A DNA stretch of 64,000 bases from Pseudomonas_S sp047607345 (GTDB lineage: Bacteria; Pseudomonadota; Gammaproteobacteria; Xanthomonadales; Xanthomonadaceae), in assembly GCA_047607345.1 (NCBI GenBank), contig JASGDF010000096.1, forward strand, positions 1 to 64,000, in the 5' to 3' direction. The notes under the pieces were generated by a model. The model was not told where the DNA came from. It did not search any database and was given only the letters and a program-made list of their open reading frames with translations. Both the position numbers and the translations under genes were made by a program. This document shows, one piece after another, positions 18,817-29,494 of the stretch (position 1 is the first letter of the stretch; each line of letters starts with the position of its first letter).

Positions 18817-19878
18817 ATGACGACCGAATCCAGCATCGATTACGCCCGCTACGACCACATCCGCCCGATCCTGTGGACCGGTGACGCGCTCGAGTTGCTC
18901 GACCAGCGCAAGCTGCCGTTCGTGGTCGAGCATGTGCAGTGCCACACCAGCGACGAGGTCGCGCAGGCGATCCATGCGCTCACCGTGCGCGGCGCGCCGG
19001 CGATCGGCATCGCCGCGGCCTGGGGCGTGGTGCTGGCCGCGCGCGAGGTCGAGGCCGGCGGCGGTGCCGAGGCATTGCAGAAGCTGGAGCCGGCGCTGCA
19101 ACGACTCAATGCCGCGCGTCCGACCGCGGTCAACCTGGGCTGGGCGCTGGCGCGGATGCGTAGTGCGCTGCGCGGTGCGGGTGCCGATTGGCGCGAGGTG
19201 GTCGCGAGCGAGGCGCGTGCCATCGCCGAGGAGGACCTGGCCGCCAACCGCGCGATGGGCATCCTCGGCGCCGGGCTGATCGCGCCGGGCAGTGGCGTGC
19301 TGACCCATTGCAACACCGGCTCGCTGGCTACCGCTGGCTTCGGCACCGCGCTCGGTGTGATTCGCGCCGGTGTGGCGCAGGCCCGTATCGCCCGGGTGTT
19401 CGCCGGCGAGACCCGGCCGTGGCTGCAGGGCGCGCGGCTGACCGTGTGGGAACTGCAGCAGGACGGCATCGCCGCCACCCTGATCGCCGACTCGGCCGCT
19501 TCGCACCTGATGAAGACCGGCGCGGTGCAGTGGGTGATCGTTGGCGCCGACCGGATCTGCGCCAACGGCGACACTGCCAACAAGATCGGCACCTACCAGC
19601 TGGCGATCGCCGCGCGCCACCACGGGGTGAAGTTCATGGTGGTCGCGCCGTCTTCCACGGTCGACATGGACACCGCCAGCGGCGAGTTGATCGAGATCGA
19701 ACAGCGCGATCCGGGCGAACTGTTCGGGATCGGCGGGGTACGTACCGTGGCCGAAGGCATCGAGGCCTGGAACCCGGTGTTCGACGTGACCTCGGGCGAG
19801 CTGATCGACGCGATCGTGACCGAGCGTGGGGTGATCGAGCGGCCGGACCGCGAGGCTATGCGCGCGGCTTTCGGCTGA
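18817..19878 (+). CDS. mtnA: Methylthioribose-1-phosphate isomerase
   Basis: The 353-aa enzyme isomerises S-methyl-5-thioribose 1-phosphate to the ribulose form in methionine salvage. Motifs include TVRGAPAIGIAAAWG, THCNTGSLATAG with the catalytic Cys, and GADRICANGDTANKIGTYQLA with the catalytic Asp. The ATG at 18817 gives the family start; the frame is open to 18736. A TACAAT box at 18805-18810 would place a transcript start near the ATG, so the mRNA may have almost no leader. It precedes gyrA, as in Xanthomonas. Confidence 0.94.
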   Translation: MTTESSIDYARYDHIRPILWTGDALELLDQRKLPFVVEHVQCHTSDEVAQAIHALTVRGAPAIGIAAAWGVVLAAREVEAGGGAEALQKLEPALQRLNAARPTAVNLGWALARMRSALRGAGADWREVVASEARAIAEEDLAANRAMGILGAGLIAPGSGVLTHCNTGSLATAGFGTALGVIRAGVAQARIARVFAGETRPWLQGARLTVWELQQDGIAATLIADSAASHLMKTGAVQWVIVGADRICANGDTANKIGTYQLAIAARHHGVKFMVVAPSSTVDMDTASGELIEIEQRDPGELFGIGGVRTVAEGIEAWNPVFDVTSGELIDAIVTERGVIERPDREAMRAAFG

Positions 19879-19905
19879 AGTCCGGAGCCAAGGCGCTGGG
19901 GCTCT

Positions 19906-19955
19906 GCCCGCGCGGGGACGACGGATGGTCTTGGGTTCGTCATCCCCGCGCAGGC
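19906..19955. repeat. REP-like imperfect inverted repeat upstream of gyrA
   Basis: A 17-nt arm (19906-19922) containing GCGCGGGGACGAC pairs at 15 of 17 positions with 19939-19955 containing GTCATCCCCGCGC, over a 16-nt loop. The right arm continues into GGGACCCAGTG, the common proteobacterial intergenic repeat type GTCATCCCCGCG...CCAGTG. It probably recurs elsewhere in the genome. Confidence 0.55.
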
Positions 19956-20007
19956 CGGGACCCAGTGCCTCGTAGCCATCCGGTAACGCCGCAAGTGCTT
20001 GTTTCTG

Positions 20008-20048
20008 GCTGGCAAAAGCCAGCATCGATGGGGGCGTCGTGATAGAAT
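20008..20048 (+). promoter_or_regulatory. gyrA upstream hairpin and -10-like box
   Basis: GCTGGC (20008-20013) and GCCAGC (20018-20023) form a perfect 6-bp stem with an AAAA loop. Twenty bases on is TAGAAT (20043-20048), a good -10 match that is also seen before ligA in the same GATAGAATCG context. No convincing -35 is visible. Confidence 0.35.
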
Positions 20049-20139
20049 CGGGCGCTTGAATCGATCGACGGATCGAGCGCCTCCGCGCCATGCCGCGAGA
20101 GCCCGCCGAGCCGCCGCAAAACCAGACTACGGAACCCGA

Positions 20140-22827
<2,688 letters not shown>

Positions 22828-23030
22828 TGCGGTTTTCATCGCAGTGGTTCGAGAACGCCGGCGCAGTCCGGAGTTTTCTTTGGGCGAGGCCCGTGGCCAT
22901 GTCCCTCCTTTGTGCATGGCTGGATCGGGGTGACGGCATTTTCACCGTGGCTCACCAATTTCTAATATCGTGAGCTCAGGCTCGCGCCACCGCGCCGCGC
23001 GTGTCCATGGTCCTGGAGTCGGAGAAAGAC

Positions 23031-23696
23031 GTGCAGCTGCTTCTGGTGGAAGATGATGCGATGCTCGCGCAAGCCATCTGCGACGGTATGCGCCAGCATG
23101 GTTGGGATATCGATCAGGTCGGCAGTGCAGGGGCGGCCAAGGCGGCGCTGGTTGGCCATGTCTATTCGGCGGTGCTGCTGGATATCGGCCTGCCGGGCGA
23201 GTCGGGACTGGCGGTGATCCGTTTCCTGCGCGAGCGTTACGACGTCACCCCGGTAATCGTGCTGACCGCGCGCGGACAGCTCAGCGAGCGCATCCGCGGG
23301 CTGGACGCTGGTGCCGATGACTATTTGGTCAAGCCATTCCAGTTCGATGAGCTGATGGCACGGGTGCGGGCGGTGACGCGTCGCAGCGAGGGTCGGGTGG
23401 TGTCGGTATTGAGGCATGGCGACGTCGCGCTGGATCCGGCGAGCCGGCGGGTGACCCGTGAGGGCGAGTGGGTGCCGCTGAGCGCACACGAGTACCGGTT
23501 GTTGCTGGCGTTGATGGAGCGTAGCGGCAGGGTCGTCACACGCGATTACCTGGAGGAGCTTCTTTACGGGGGGCGCTCGGATGTGGGCAGTAACTCGATC
23601 GCGGTGTTCGTGCATCAGCTGCGTCGCAAGCTGGGCGAGGACGTGATCACCACCGTGCATGGGCATGGCTACACGGTAGGAGGCGCGTCACCATGA
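23031..23696 (+). CDS. OmpR/PmrA-type response regulator
   Basis: The 221-aa regulator has a receiver domain (VEDDAM acidic pocket, phospho-Asp51 in AVLLDIGLPG, Lys in VKPF) and a C-terminal winged helix ending TVHGHGYTVGG. I prefer the GTG at 23031 because GGAG stands at 23021-23024 and it gives VQLLLVEDD like PmrA/QseB; an ATG at 23007 would add 8 residues. The stop overlaps the kinase ATG by 4 bases. The pair likely responds to an envelope signal, but which one is not evident. Confidence 0.93.
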   Translation: MQLLLVEDDAMLAQAICDGMRQHGWDIDQVGSAGAAKAALVGHVYSAVLLDIGLPGESGLAVIRFLRERYDVTPVIVLTARGQLSERIRGLDAGADDYLVKPFQFDELMARVRAVTRRSEGRVVSVLRHGDVALDPASRRVTREGEWVPLSAHEYRLLLALMERSGRVVTRDYLEELLYGGRSDVGSNSIAVFVHQLRRKLGEDVITTVHGHGYTVGGASP

Positions 23697-24829
23697 AATC
23701 GCTGCAATGGCGGATGATGCTGCCGCTCGGCGCGATTCTGCTCGTCGCATGGGGCATGACCATCTCGATGATGGCGGTCAATCTCACCCACGGACAAGGC
23801 GGATTCTGGGAGCGACAGCTCGATGGCGTGGGGGGACTGATACTGCGTCTGCTGCCGGCGGGGGTGCTGGCCGACGTGGGCGCGGGGCAGGAGATGCGCG
23901 ATTTCAGGAACGGACTGGTCGCCCTGGCGCTGAATACCGTGCAATTGGTGGTCGTCGCCTTTTTGATGTGGGCTGTGGTGCGCATCTCGTTGTGGCCACT
24001 GCGCAGCCTTTCGTTGGAGATCACCAGGCGCAAGCCATTCGACGCGACGCCGCTGCCGGTGGAGCGCGTGCCGGAGGAAGTGAGGCCGTTGATCGTCTCG
24101 TTCAACGCGCTGCTGATCCGGGTCGACAAGGCGGTGCAGGGCGAGCGCCAGTTCATCGCCGACGCGGCGCACGAGTTGCGCACGCCGCTGTCGGCGCTGC
24201 ATGCCTACGCGGAGGTCGCGCGCGGCGCGCGCACGCTGGAGGAGAAGGACAGGGCGCTGGGCCGGTTGATCGAGGTATCGCGGCGCAGCAACCGGCTGGC
24301 CGAGCAATTGCTCGATCACGCGCGACTGGATGCGGGTCTGAATCCGGCCGGTTACGGGCGCGTGGAGATCGACGCATTGGCGCGTCACGTGATCGGCGAG
24401 TTCAGCGTCGAGGCCGAGGCCAGAGGCGTCCAGCTGCGACTGCAGGGATCTCACTGCCGGGTGGAGTGCGACCTCGACGCGATCGGTACCCTGATCCGCA
24501 ACCTGGTGGACAACGCGATCCGGCACGGGCGCGAGAATGGCGTGGTCGAGGTGCGTTGCGGCTATGACTGCCGTGGCCGGGACATCCACCCGTTCGTCGA
24601 GGTGGACGACGATGGTCCGGGGGTTCCCGCCGAGGAGCGTGACGCCATTTTCAAGCGCTTTTACCGGCTGGCGGGCAGCGAAGCGCGTGGTAGTGGCATC
24701 GGCCTGGCACTGGTGGCGGGAATCGCCAGACTGCATGACGCCAAGGTCGAGACCGGTACCGGCATGGACGGCAGGGGGTTCCGGGTTCGCGTGCTGTTTC
24801 CCGCCGATCCCGAACTGGCCGGTGCCTGA
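23693..24829 (+). CDS. Sensor histidine kinase (partner of the upstream regulator)
   Basis: The 378-aa inner-membrane kinase has two TM helices (about residues 8-28 and 76-96), HAMP-like linker, H-box AAHELRTPLSALH (His160), N-box NLVDNAIRHG, DDDGPGVP and GSGIGLALV. It is translationally coupled to the response regulator. It is a close paralogue of the orphan kinase at 5410-6540: long identical runs include the linker VERVPEEVRPLI and the ARLDAGL.PAGYG region. The periplasmic loops differ more, suggesting different inputs. Confidence 0.94.
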   Translation: MKSLQWRMMLPLGAILLVAWGMTISMMAVNLTHGQGGFWERQLDGVGGLILRLLPAGVLADVGAGQEMRDFRNGLVALALNTVQLVVVAFLMWAVVRISLWPLRSLSLEITRRKPFDATPLPVERVPEEVRPLIVSFNALLIRVDKAVQGERQFIADAAHELRTPLSALHAYAEVARGARTLEEKDRALGRLIEVSRRSNRLAEQLLDHARLDAGLNPAGYGRVEIDALARHVIGEFSVEAEARGVQLRLQGSHCRVECDLDAIGTLIRNLVDNAIRHGRENGVVEVRCGYDCRGRDIHPFVEVDDDGPGVPAEERDAIFKRFYRLAGSEARGSGIGLALVAGIARLHDAKVETGTGMDGRGFRVRVLFPADPELAGA

Positions 24830-24968
24830 GTGGCGTGTCCACGCGCGCCTGCGCGGCCTAATCAATTGCTAAGAACTGCCTCCTAGGATTGATCGCACAG
24901 TTCGGGCGGCTCGGCGGCAATTGCGCCGGCGCAGCACCCTGGGACCGGACCCCGCGCAGGAGGTTGCC

Positions 24969-25178
24969 ATGAATCACCAGCGGATACCGCCCCGGGAAGC
25001 CTGGCGACCATCTGTCGTCCGCGAACGGGATATCTGGTGCGATCTTCCGGATATCCATGTCGGGCAACGTGCTCGCAGAACGTACAGGAGCCTCACCTAC
25101 GGCTTGATGGTCGTGCTGGCGGCCGTAGTGCTGCTGTTGAGCGGAGCACCTTTCTTCGTGCTTTGGGCGATCGCCTAG
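24969..25178 (+). CDS. Small single-pass membrane protein, unknown
   Basis: The 69-aa protein starts at an ATG five bases after a perfect AGGAGG (24958-24963). Residues 1-44 are hydrophilic with many Arg; residues about 45-67 form one TM helix (YGLMVVLAAVVLLLSGAPFF). It sits 140 bp after the kinase gene and 59 bp before the lipoprotein gene. I do not recognise the family; the strong ribosome site is the main support. Confidence 0.6.
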   Translation: MNHQRIPPREAWRPSVVRERDIWCDLPDIHVGQRARRTYRSLTYGLMVVLAAVVLLLSGAPFFVLWAIA

Positions 25179-25237
25179 ACCGGCCGGTCTTCGCCACGCG
25201 GTTTCCTTGTCGATTACCTGTTGCCCTGGAGAGTTCC

Positions 25238-25903
25238 ATGCATGTGCCCAAGCGTATGGCCAGCCTGACGGCCGCGGCTCTGATCCTGTTCGCGAGCGGT
25301 TGCGCCACCACGCGACCGGTTGCCTATTCCGGTATCGAATCCTCGCGCTACCTGCGTCCCAATAGCGACAGCCGCGGCGATCGCACGCCGTATGCCTATC
25401 AGGCACCTCGCGTGGACTGGAAGCGCTATTCGCGGGTCATGCTCGATCCGGTCGATATATATGCGGGAGCCGATGGCCAGTTCGAGAAAATCTCCGACCA
25501 GGACAAGCGGGTGCTGGCCGACTACATGTCCGAGCAGTTCCGCGAAGCGCTTGCGCACCGTTATTGGTTCTCTCCCGATCCCGGCCCGGAGACGCTGCGG
25601 GTGCGCCTGACCTTGACCGGTGCCAAGCCGACCAAGAAGGTGATCGGCACGGTGATGAAGGTGGACCTGGCGGGTGGCCCGTACAACGCGGTGCAGGCCG
25701 CGCGGGGTCGGGAAGGCGCGTTTATCGGCTCGGTCAGTTACTCGGTCGAGATCTTCGACACGCATACCAACGAATTGCTTGTCGCATACGTGGAGAAGCA
25801 GTACCCCAACGCCATGGACTTCAAGGCGAGCCTGGGATCACTGGATGCGGCCAAGGCCGGAATCAGGAAGGGTGCGGAGGAATTGACGAAGAAGCTGTGG
25901 TGA
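25238..25903 (+). CDS. DUF3313 family lipoprotein
   Basis: The 221-aa protein has a signal peptide with lipobox FASGC, then a domain matching DUF3313: YSRVMLDPVDIYAGADGQFEKIS-type segment (split around residues 65-90), ADYMSEQFREAL, and a C-terminal SYSVEIFDTHTNELL plus AGIRKGAEEL helix. It is probably an outer-membrane-anchored periplasmic protein of unknown role. A 13-G tract begins seven bases after its stop. Confidence 0.82.
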   Translation: MHVPKRMASLTAAALILFASGCATTRPVAYSGIESSRYLRPNSDSRGDRTPYAYQAPRVDWKRYSRVMLDPVDIYAGADGQFEKISDQDKRVLADYMSEQFREALAHRYWFSPDPGPETLRVRLTLTGAKPTKKVIGTVMKVDLAGGPYNAVQAARGREGAFIGSVSYSVEIFDTHTNELLVAYVEKQYPNAMDFKASLGSLDAAKAGIRKGAEELTKKLW

Positions 25904-25909
25904 TGTCCC

Positions 25910-25922
25910 GGGGGGGGGGGGG
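25910..25922 (+). repeat. Homopolymer of 13 G
   Basis: Thirteen consecutive G begin seven bases after the DUF3313 stop codon. Being outside any gene, it cannot shift a reading frame. It might be a length-variable spot or an assembly uncertainty. Confidence 0.85.
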
Positions 25923-25955
25923 ATTTAGCCCTGAGCCGCCCTCGGCGGGCCGACT

Positions 25956-25981
25956 GGGCGGACTGACCGGGCGGACTGACC
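25956..25981 (+). repeat. 13-bp perfect tandem duplication
   Basis: GGGCGGACTGACC occurs at 25956-25968 and again at 25969-25981, with a degenerate partial copy (GGGCCGACT) just before. No function is suggested. Confidence 0.8.
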
Positions 25982-26297
25982 GTTCCTTGCGGATCCTTTT
26001 CCAGCCCTTGCATGGGCAACCCAGCGGCTGGCGCAAAAGCGTGACGGCCGTAGCCGGGGGCATTGTGCAGCTTGCGCCACCGCACGCCCCTCCCGCGCGC
26101 CTCGCGCGTCACCGGTCAGCACTGCAACGGCGGACCTCGTCTTTCGGCGCTGGCCCGCGGGGCACGGCCAGCCATCTCGGCACGCTCTGCGACTTTCCCA
26201 TCTCCGCCGGCCCCGGTTGTGCGAGTGCGCTGCCCGCCATAGCGGGCAATCCCAACAGGTCTCCCTATTGGACACGGTTGCGTCTAGCTGTCGGCCG

Positions 26298-26331
26298 GTG
26301 TAAATTATGAACAATTGTTCGAAATAAGAAC
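26298..26331 (+). promoter_or_regulatory. Shared bipartite operator, copy 1 (aldehyde dehydrogenase operon)
   Basis: The core GTTCGAAATAAGAAC (26317-26331) is a 15-mer dyad with GTTC/GAAC ends. Four bases upstream (AATT) ends a second, imperfect 15-mer with GAAC at 26309-26312. The core is 46 bp before the aldehyde dehydrogenase ATG. The identical core is found reversed at 36040, and variants at 45936 and 51200, always with the perfect core nearest the controlled gene and a 4-bp spacer. Confidence 0.75.
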
Positions 26332-26377
26332 TTCTGACGCGAGCTGCTCTCGTGTCCTACCGCTTCGAGGCACTCGT

Positions 26378-27778
26378 ATGCAGACGAACGGCAATCCTGA
26401 ACATCGATCGGCAGGGCCTGCTCCCGTGGTGGTGGTCAATCCGGCGACCGAGGAGCGGCTGGCCGAATTGCCGGCATCCACGTCGGCGGACCTCGACGAG
26501 GCCGTGCAGGCGGGACAGCGAGCGCTGGCGGGTTGGCAAGCCGATATTGGGCGGCGGCGCCAGGTCCTGCTCGATTGCGCCGAAGCACTCGCCGCCCATG
26601 CCGATGAGCTGGCGCGCCTGCTCACGCTCGAACAGGGCAAGCCGTTGCCGAAGGCCCGGCGCGAGGTCATGGGCAGCGCGGCATGGCTGCGCTACACCGC
26701 GACGCTGGAATTGCCGGTGGAAATCGCCCGCGACGACGAGGTCACGCGGATCGAGGTGCACCGCCGCCCGCTGGGCGTGGTGGCCGGCATCATTCCGTGG
26801 AACTATCCGCTGATGACGGCGATATGGAAGATCGCTCCAGCCCTGCTGGCCGGCAACGCCATCATCATCAAGCCCTCACCGTTCACGCCGCTGGCCACGG
26901 TCCGTATGGGCGAGATCCTCGATACGATCGTGCCGGCAGGCGTGTTGCGCGTGCTGGTGGGAGGGGACGAGCTGGGACGCGCCATCAGCGCGCATCCGGA
27001 GATTGCCAAGGTCAGCTTCACCGGTTCGACCGTTGCCGGTCGGCACGTCGCGGCCAGCGCTGGCCAGGGGCTCAAGCGCGTCACCCTGGAGCTGGGCGGC
27101 AACGATGCGGCGATCGTGCTTGATGACGTGGATCCGCGCCAGGTCGCGCAGAAGCTGTTCTGGGGCGCATTCGAGAACAGCGGCCAGGTGTGCGTGGCGA
27201 TCAAGCGCCTGTACCTGCATGCGCGCATCCATGATGTGGTGGTCGAGGAGCTGATCGCGTTGGCGACCAGGACCCATCTGGGCAATGGCCTGGACGAGGG
27301 CGTGGAACTGGGGCCGCTGTGCACCCGCCCGCAATTCGATCGGGTCCTGGAATTGATCGAGGATGCCCGGGTCGCGGGAGGCCTGGTGGTCACCGGGGGG
27401 CGGCGCGTCGGTGAGCGCGGCTACTTCATCGCCCCGACCCTGGTCACCGGTCTGGACGCACAGGCACGGCTGGTGGCCGAGGAGCAGTTCGGGCCGGTAC
27501 TGCCTTGTTTGCGCTTCGACGAGGTGGAGCAGGCCGTCGCGGCGGCCAATGCCAGTCCCTATGGCCTGGCCGGATCGGTATGGAGTAGCGACCCGTCGCG
27601 TGCGGCGGCGGTGGCTGCGCAGCTGCAATGCGGCACCGCCTGGATCAACGCCCACATCGCGATCGTGCCGCAGGCGCCGATCGAAGGCTGCAAGGCATCG
27701 GGCGTGGGCGTGGAGAACGGATTGCCGGGCTTGTATGGCTACACGCGCCTGCAGACCGTGGTGACTCCGAAAAGCTAG
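26378..27778 (+). CDS. NAD(P)-dependent aldehyde dehydrogenase
   Basis: The 466-aa enzyme oxidises an unknown aldehyde to an acid. The IIPWNYPLMTAIWKIAPAL, cofactor-binding VSFTGSTVAGR, general base TLELGGNDA and catalytic cysteine GQVCVAIKR are all present. ATG 26378 follows GAGG and is downstream of the operator. It is most like the succinate-semialdehyde/aldehyde dehydrogenase branch, but the substrate cannot be called. It opens the + strand operon, followed after 26 bp by a tautomerase. Confidence 0.92.
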   Translation: MQTNGNPEHRSAGPAPVVVVNPATEERLAELPASTSADLDEAVQAGQRALAGWQADIGRRRQVLLDCAEALAAHADELARLLTLEQGKPLPKARREVMGSAAWLRYTATLELPVEIARDDEVTRIEVHRRPLGVVAGIIPWNYPLMTAIWKIAPALLAGNAIIIKPSPFTPLATVRMGEILDTIVPAGVLRVLVGGDELGRAISAHPEIAKVSFTGSTVAGRHVAASAGQGLKRVTLELGGNDAAIVLDDVDPRQVAQKLFWGAFENSGQVCVAIKRLYLHARIHDVVVEELIALATRTHLGNGLDEGVELGPLCTRPQFDRVLELIEDARVAGGLVVTGGRRVGERGYFIAPTLVTGLDAQARLVAEEQFGPVLPCLRFDEVEQAVAAANASPYGLAGSVWSSDPSRAAAVAAQLQCGTAWINAHIAIVPQAPIEGCKASGVGVENGLPGLYGYTRLQTVVTPKS

Positions 27779-27804
27779 CCCATCCAGGATGCCGCGCACC
27801 CACC

Positions 27805-28146
27805 ATGCCGCACTTGATCGTCGAATACGCCGAATCGCTGGAGCAACGAGTGGACATGCCCGCGTTGCTGAAGATTCTCGAGGACGATGCCGTCGCCACC
27901 GGCGTCATGGCGCGCGAGGACATCAAGCTGCGTGCAATAGGATATCGGCACTGGCGTCTGGCCGATGGCGGCAACGACTTCGTGCATCTGAGCGTACGCT
28001 GGCTGGCGGGGCGCAGCCACGAGCAGAAGCAGGCCGTCGCCGAACGGCTGCGGTCCTGCCTGGCCACCCATCTGCCGTGCGTCCACAGCCTCAGCGTCGA
28101 GATCATCGACATGGACCCTGATGGCTACCGCAAGAGGTTGCGTTGA
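27805..28146 (+). CDS. 5-carboxymethyl-2-hydroxymuconate isomerase (CHMI) family tautomerase
   Basis: The 113-aa protein starts MPHLIVEYAESLEQRVDMPAL, with the catalytic N-terminal Pro after Met removal, and has the HLSVRWLAGRS and VHSLSVEIIDMD segments of the HpaF/CHMI family. The classical enzyme isomerises a muconate in homoprotocatechuate degradation, but none of the other hpa genes is here, so it probably tautomerises another unsaturated keto acid. The next ATG follows its stop codon directly. Confidence 0.85.
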   Translation: MPHLIVEYAESLEQRVDMPALLKILEDDAVATGVMAREDIKLRAIGYRHWRLADGGNDFVHLSVRWLAGRSHEQKQAVAERLRSCLATHLPCVHSLSVEIIDMDPDGYRKRLR

Positions 28147-29217
28147 ATGAGCAAGGCCCCGGCATTGGCTTCGTACCTGACTACCGCCAGCCAGCGCATC
28201 CGCAGCATGGCGCGGGTCGCCGTTGCCCAGTTGCCGACGCCGCTGGAGGAAGTGCCACGCTTGAGCCGCCAGTTGGGTGGGCCGCGGCTGTTCTTCAAGC
28301 GTGATGACCTGACCGGGGCGGGGCTGGGCGGCAACAAGGTCCGCAAGCTCGAATACGTCATCGGCAAGGCCATGGTCGAGGGGGCCGATACGCTGGTGCT
28401 CAGCGGCGGCTTTCAGTCCAATCTGGCGCGGATCGCCGCGGCGCTGGGCGCCCGGCTCGGGCTGGAAGTGGAACTGGTGCTGGGCGGACTGCCCGACGAG
28501 CCGCGCCCGACCGTGGGCAATCTGCTGCTGGACCAGTTGTTCGGCGCGCGCATCACCCTGGTCGATACGGTGCCGCGCTGGGAATTCGGCGATGCGGTCG
28601 AGCAGGTCGCCGCGGCCGCACGCAGGCGTGGCCGCAAGCCGTTCGTGGTGCCGCTCGGCGGCTCCGGTCCGGAAGGCATGGCCAGCTACGTGGCCGCCAC
28701 GACGGAACTGCTCGAACAGTGCGATACGCTCGGCCTGTGTCCGGATTACCTGGCCGTGGCGATCGGCTCGGGCGGAACCTTCGGAGGCCTGATGCTCGGT
28801 GCGCTCAATCTGCACGCACCGTACCAGGTGCTGGGTATCAGCGTGAGCCGCACCCGCGAATACCTGCGCGAGAAGATTCCGGCCGATACCGCCGCCGCCG
28901 CCACCGTCCTGCAGTTGGCGGCGAGACCGTCGGCCAATGACCTGCTGCTTTACGACGAATATATCGGCGAGGGCTACGGCCGGCCCACCGCCGCAGGCAA
29001 TGCCGCTATCGCGCTGGTCGCGCGCAGCGAAGGCATCGTGCTCGATCCGGTGTACTCGGGCAAATGCATGGCCGGACTGATCGACCTGATCGGCAGACGC
29101 GAGATCGCTGCCGACGCCACGGTCGTATTCCTGCACACCGGCGGTTCGCCGGCGCTGTTCGCCTACCGCCCCGAGCAACTGGGCCTGGGCCTGGGCGTTC
29201 AGGAACCGAGCGGATGA
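28147..29217 (+). CDS. PLP enzyme of the D-cysteine desulfhydrase/ACC deaminase family
   Basis: The 356-aa fold type II PLP enzyme has the Schiff-base lysine in LGGNKVRKLEY, the substrate loop SGGFQSNLARIAAALGA, GSGGTFGGLMLG phosphate-binding loop and terminal HTGGSPALFAY. These enzymes release ammonia from small amino acids such as D-cysteine, ACC or 2,3-diaminopropionate. In this operon it probably deaminates a nitrogenous intermediate. The exact substrate is unknown; the ACC-deaminase-specific residues cannot be judged by eye. Confidence 0.87.
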   Translation: MSKAPALASYLTTASQRIRSMARVAVAQLPTPLEEVPRLSRQLGGPRLFFKRDDLTGAGLGGNKVRKLEYVIGKAMVEGADTLVLSGGFQSNLARIAAALGARLGLEVELVLGGLPDEPRPTVGNLLLDQLFGARITLVDTVPRWEFGDAVEQVAAAARRRGRKPFVVPLGGSGPEGMASYVAATTELLEQCDTLGLCPDYLAVAIGSGGTFGGLMLGALNLHAPYQVLGISVSRTREYLREKIPADTAAAATVLQLAARPSANDLLLYDEYIGEGYGRPTAAGNAAIALVARSEGIVLDPVYSGKCMAGLIDLIGRREIAADATVVFLHTGGSPALFAYRPEQLGLGLGVQEPSG

Positions 29218-29298
29218 ATCGCTGAACCCCTATCGCAAGCCATCGCAGGTCCTGTAGGCCAGGGCCATGTCACGCCAGCAGGAAGGAGATGCCGCCCC

Positions 29299-29493
29299 AT
29301 GAACCCGTTCGCCGTCGATGCCGGAGCACTCAAGCGCCGTGCGCTGCAGCACCTCTGGTTTCATGCCGCCGCGCCGGTCGCACTGCGCCAGCCCGTCGGC
29401 ACGATGATCTTCGAGAAGGGCGAGGGCTGCGCGGCGTTGGTCGTGGCAGCAGTTTTCCCGCTTTGCATGACGCCAAGCAGCAGAGGCCACTGA
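29299..29493 (+). pseudogene. Probable 5' remnant of a class III aminotransferase gene
   Basis: The 64-aa frame has a good ribosome site (GGAAGGAG) and begins like class III PLP aminotransferases: ALKRRALQHLWFHAAAP, then VGTMIFEKGEGC, where the family normally continues into a Tyr-x-x-Asp-x-x-Gly-x-x-Tyr-x-Asp motif. Here sequence after GEGC is unrelated and stops after 20 residues, one base before the Rieske gene ATG. An internal deletion of an aminotransferase gene would explain this. It could instead be a genuine small protein. Confidence 0.4.
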
Positions 29494-29494
29494 G

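Larger units (their letters stand above)
25904..26377. other. 474-bp gap at the boundary with the catabolic region
   Basis: No gene is evident. The gap holds a 13-G run, a 13-bp tandem duplication, a perfect 7-bp hairpin (TGCCCGC 26231-26237 / GCGGGCA 26242-26248) and the first copy of the shared operator. A possible promoter is TTGCGT (26278-26283), 17 bp, TAAATT (26301-26306); its -10 overlaps the operator. This gap marks the change from core genes to accessory genes. Confidence 0.55.
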
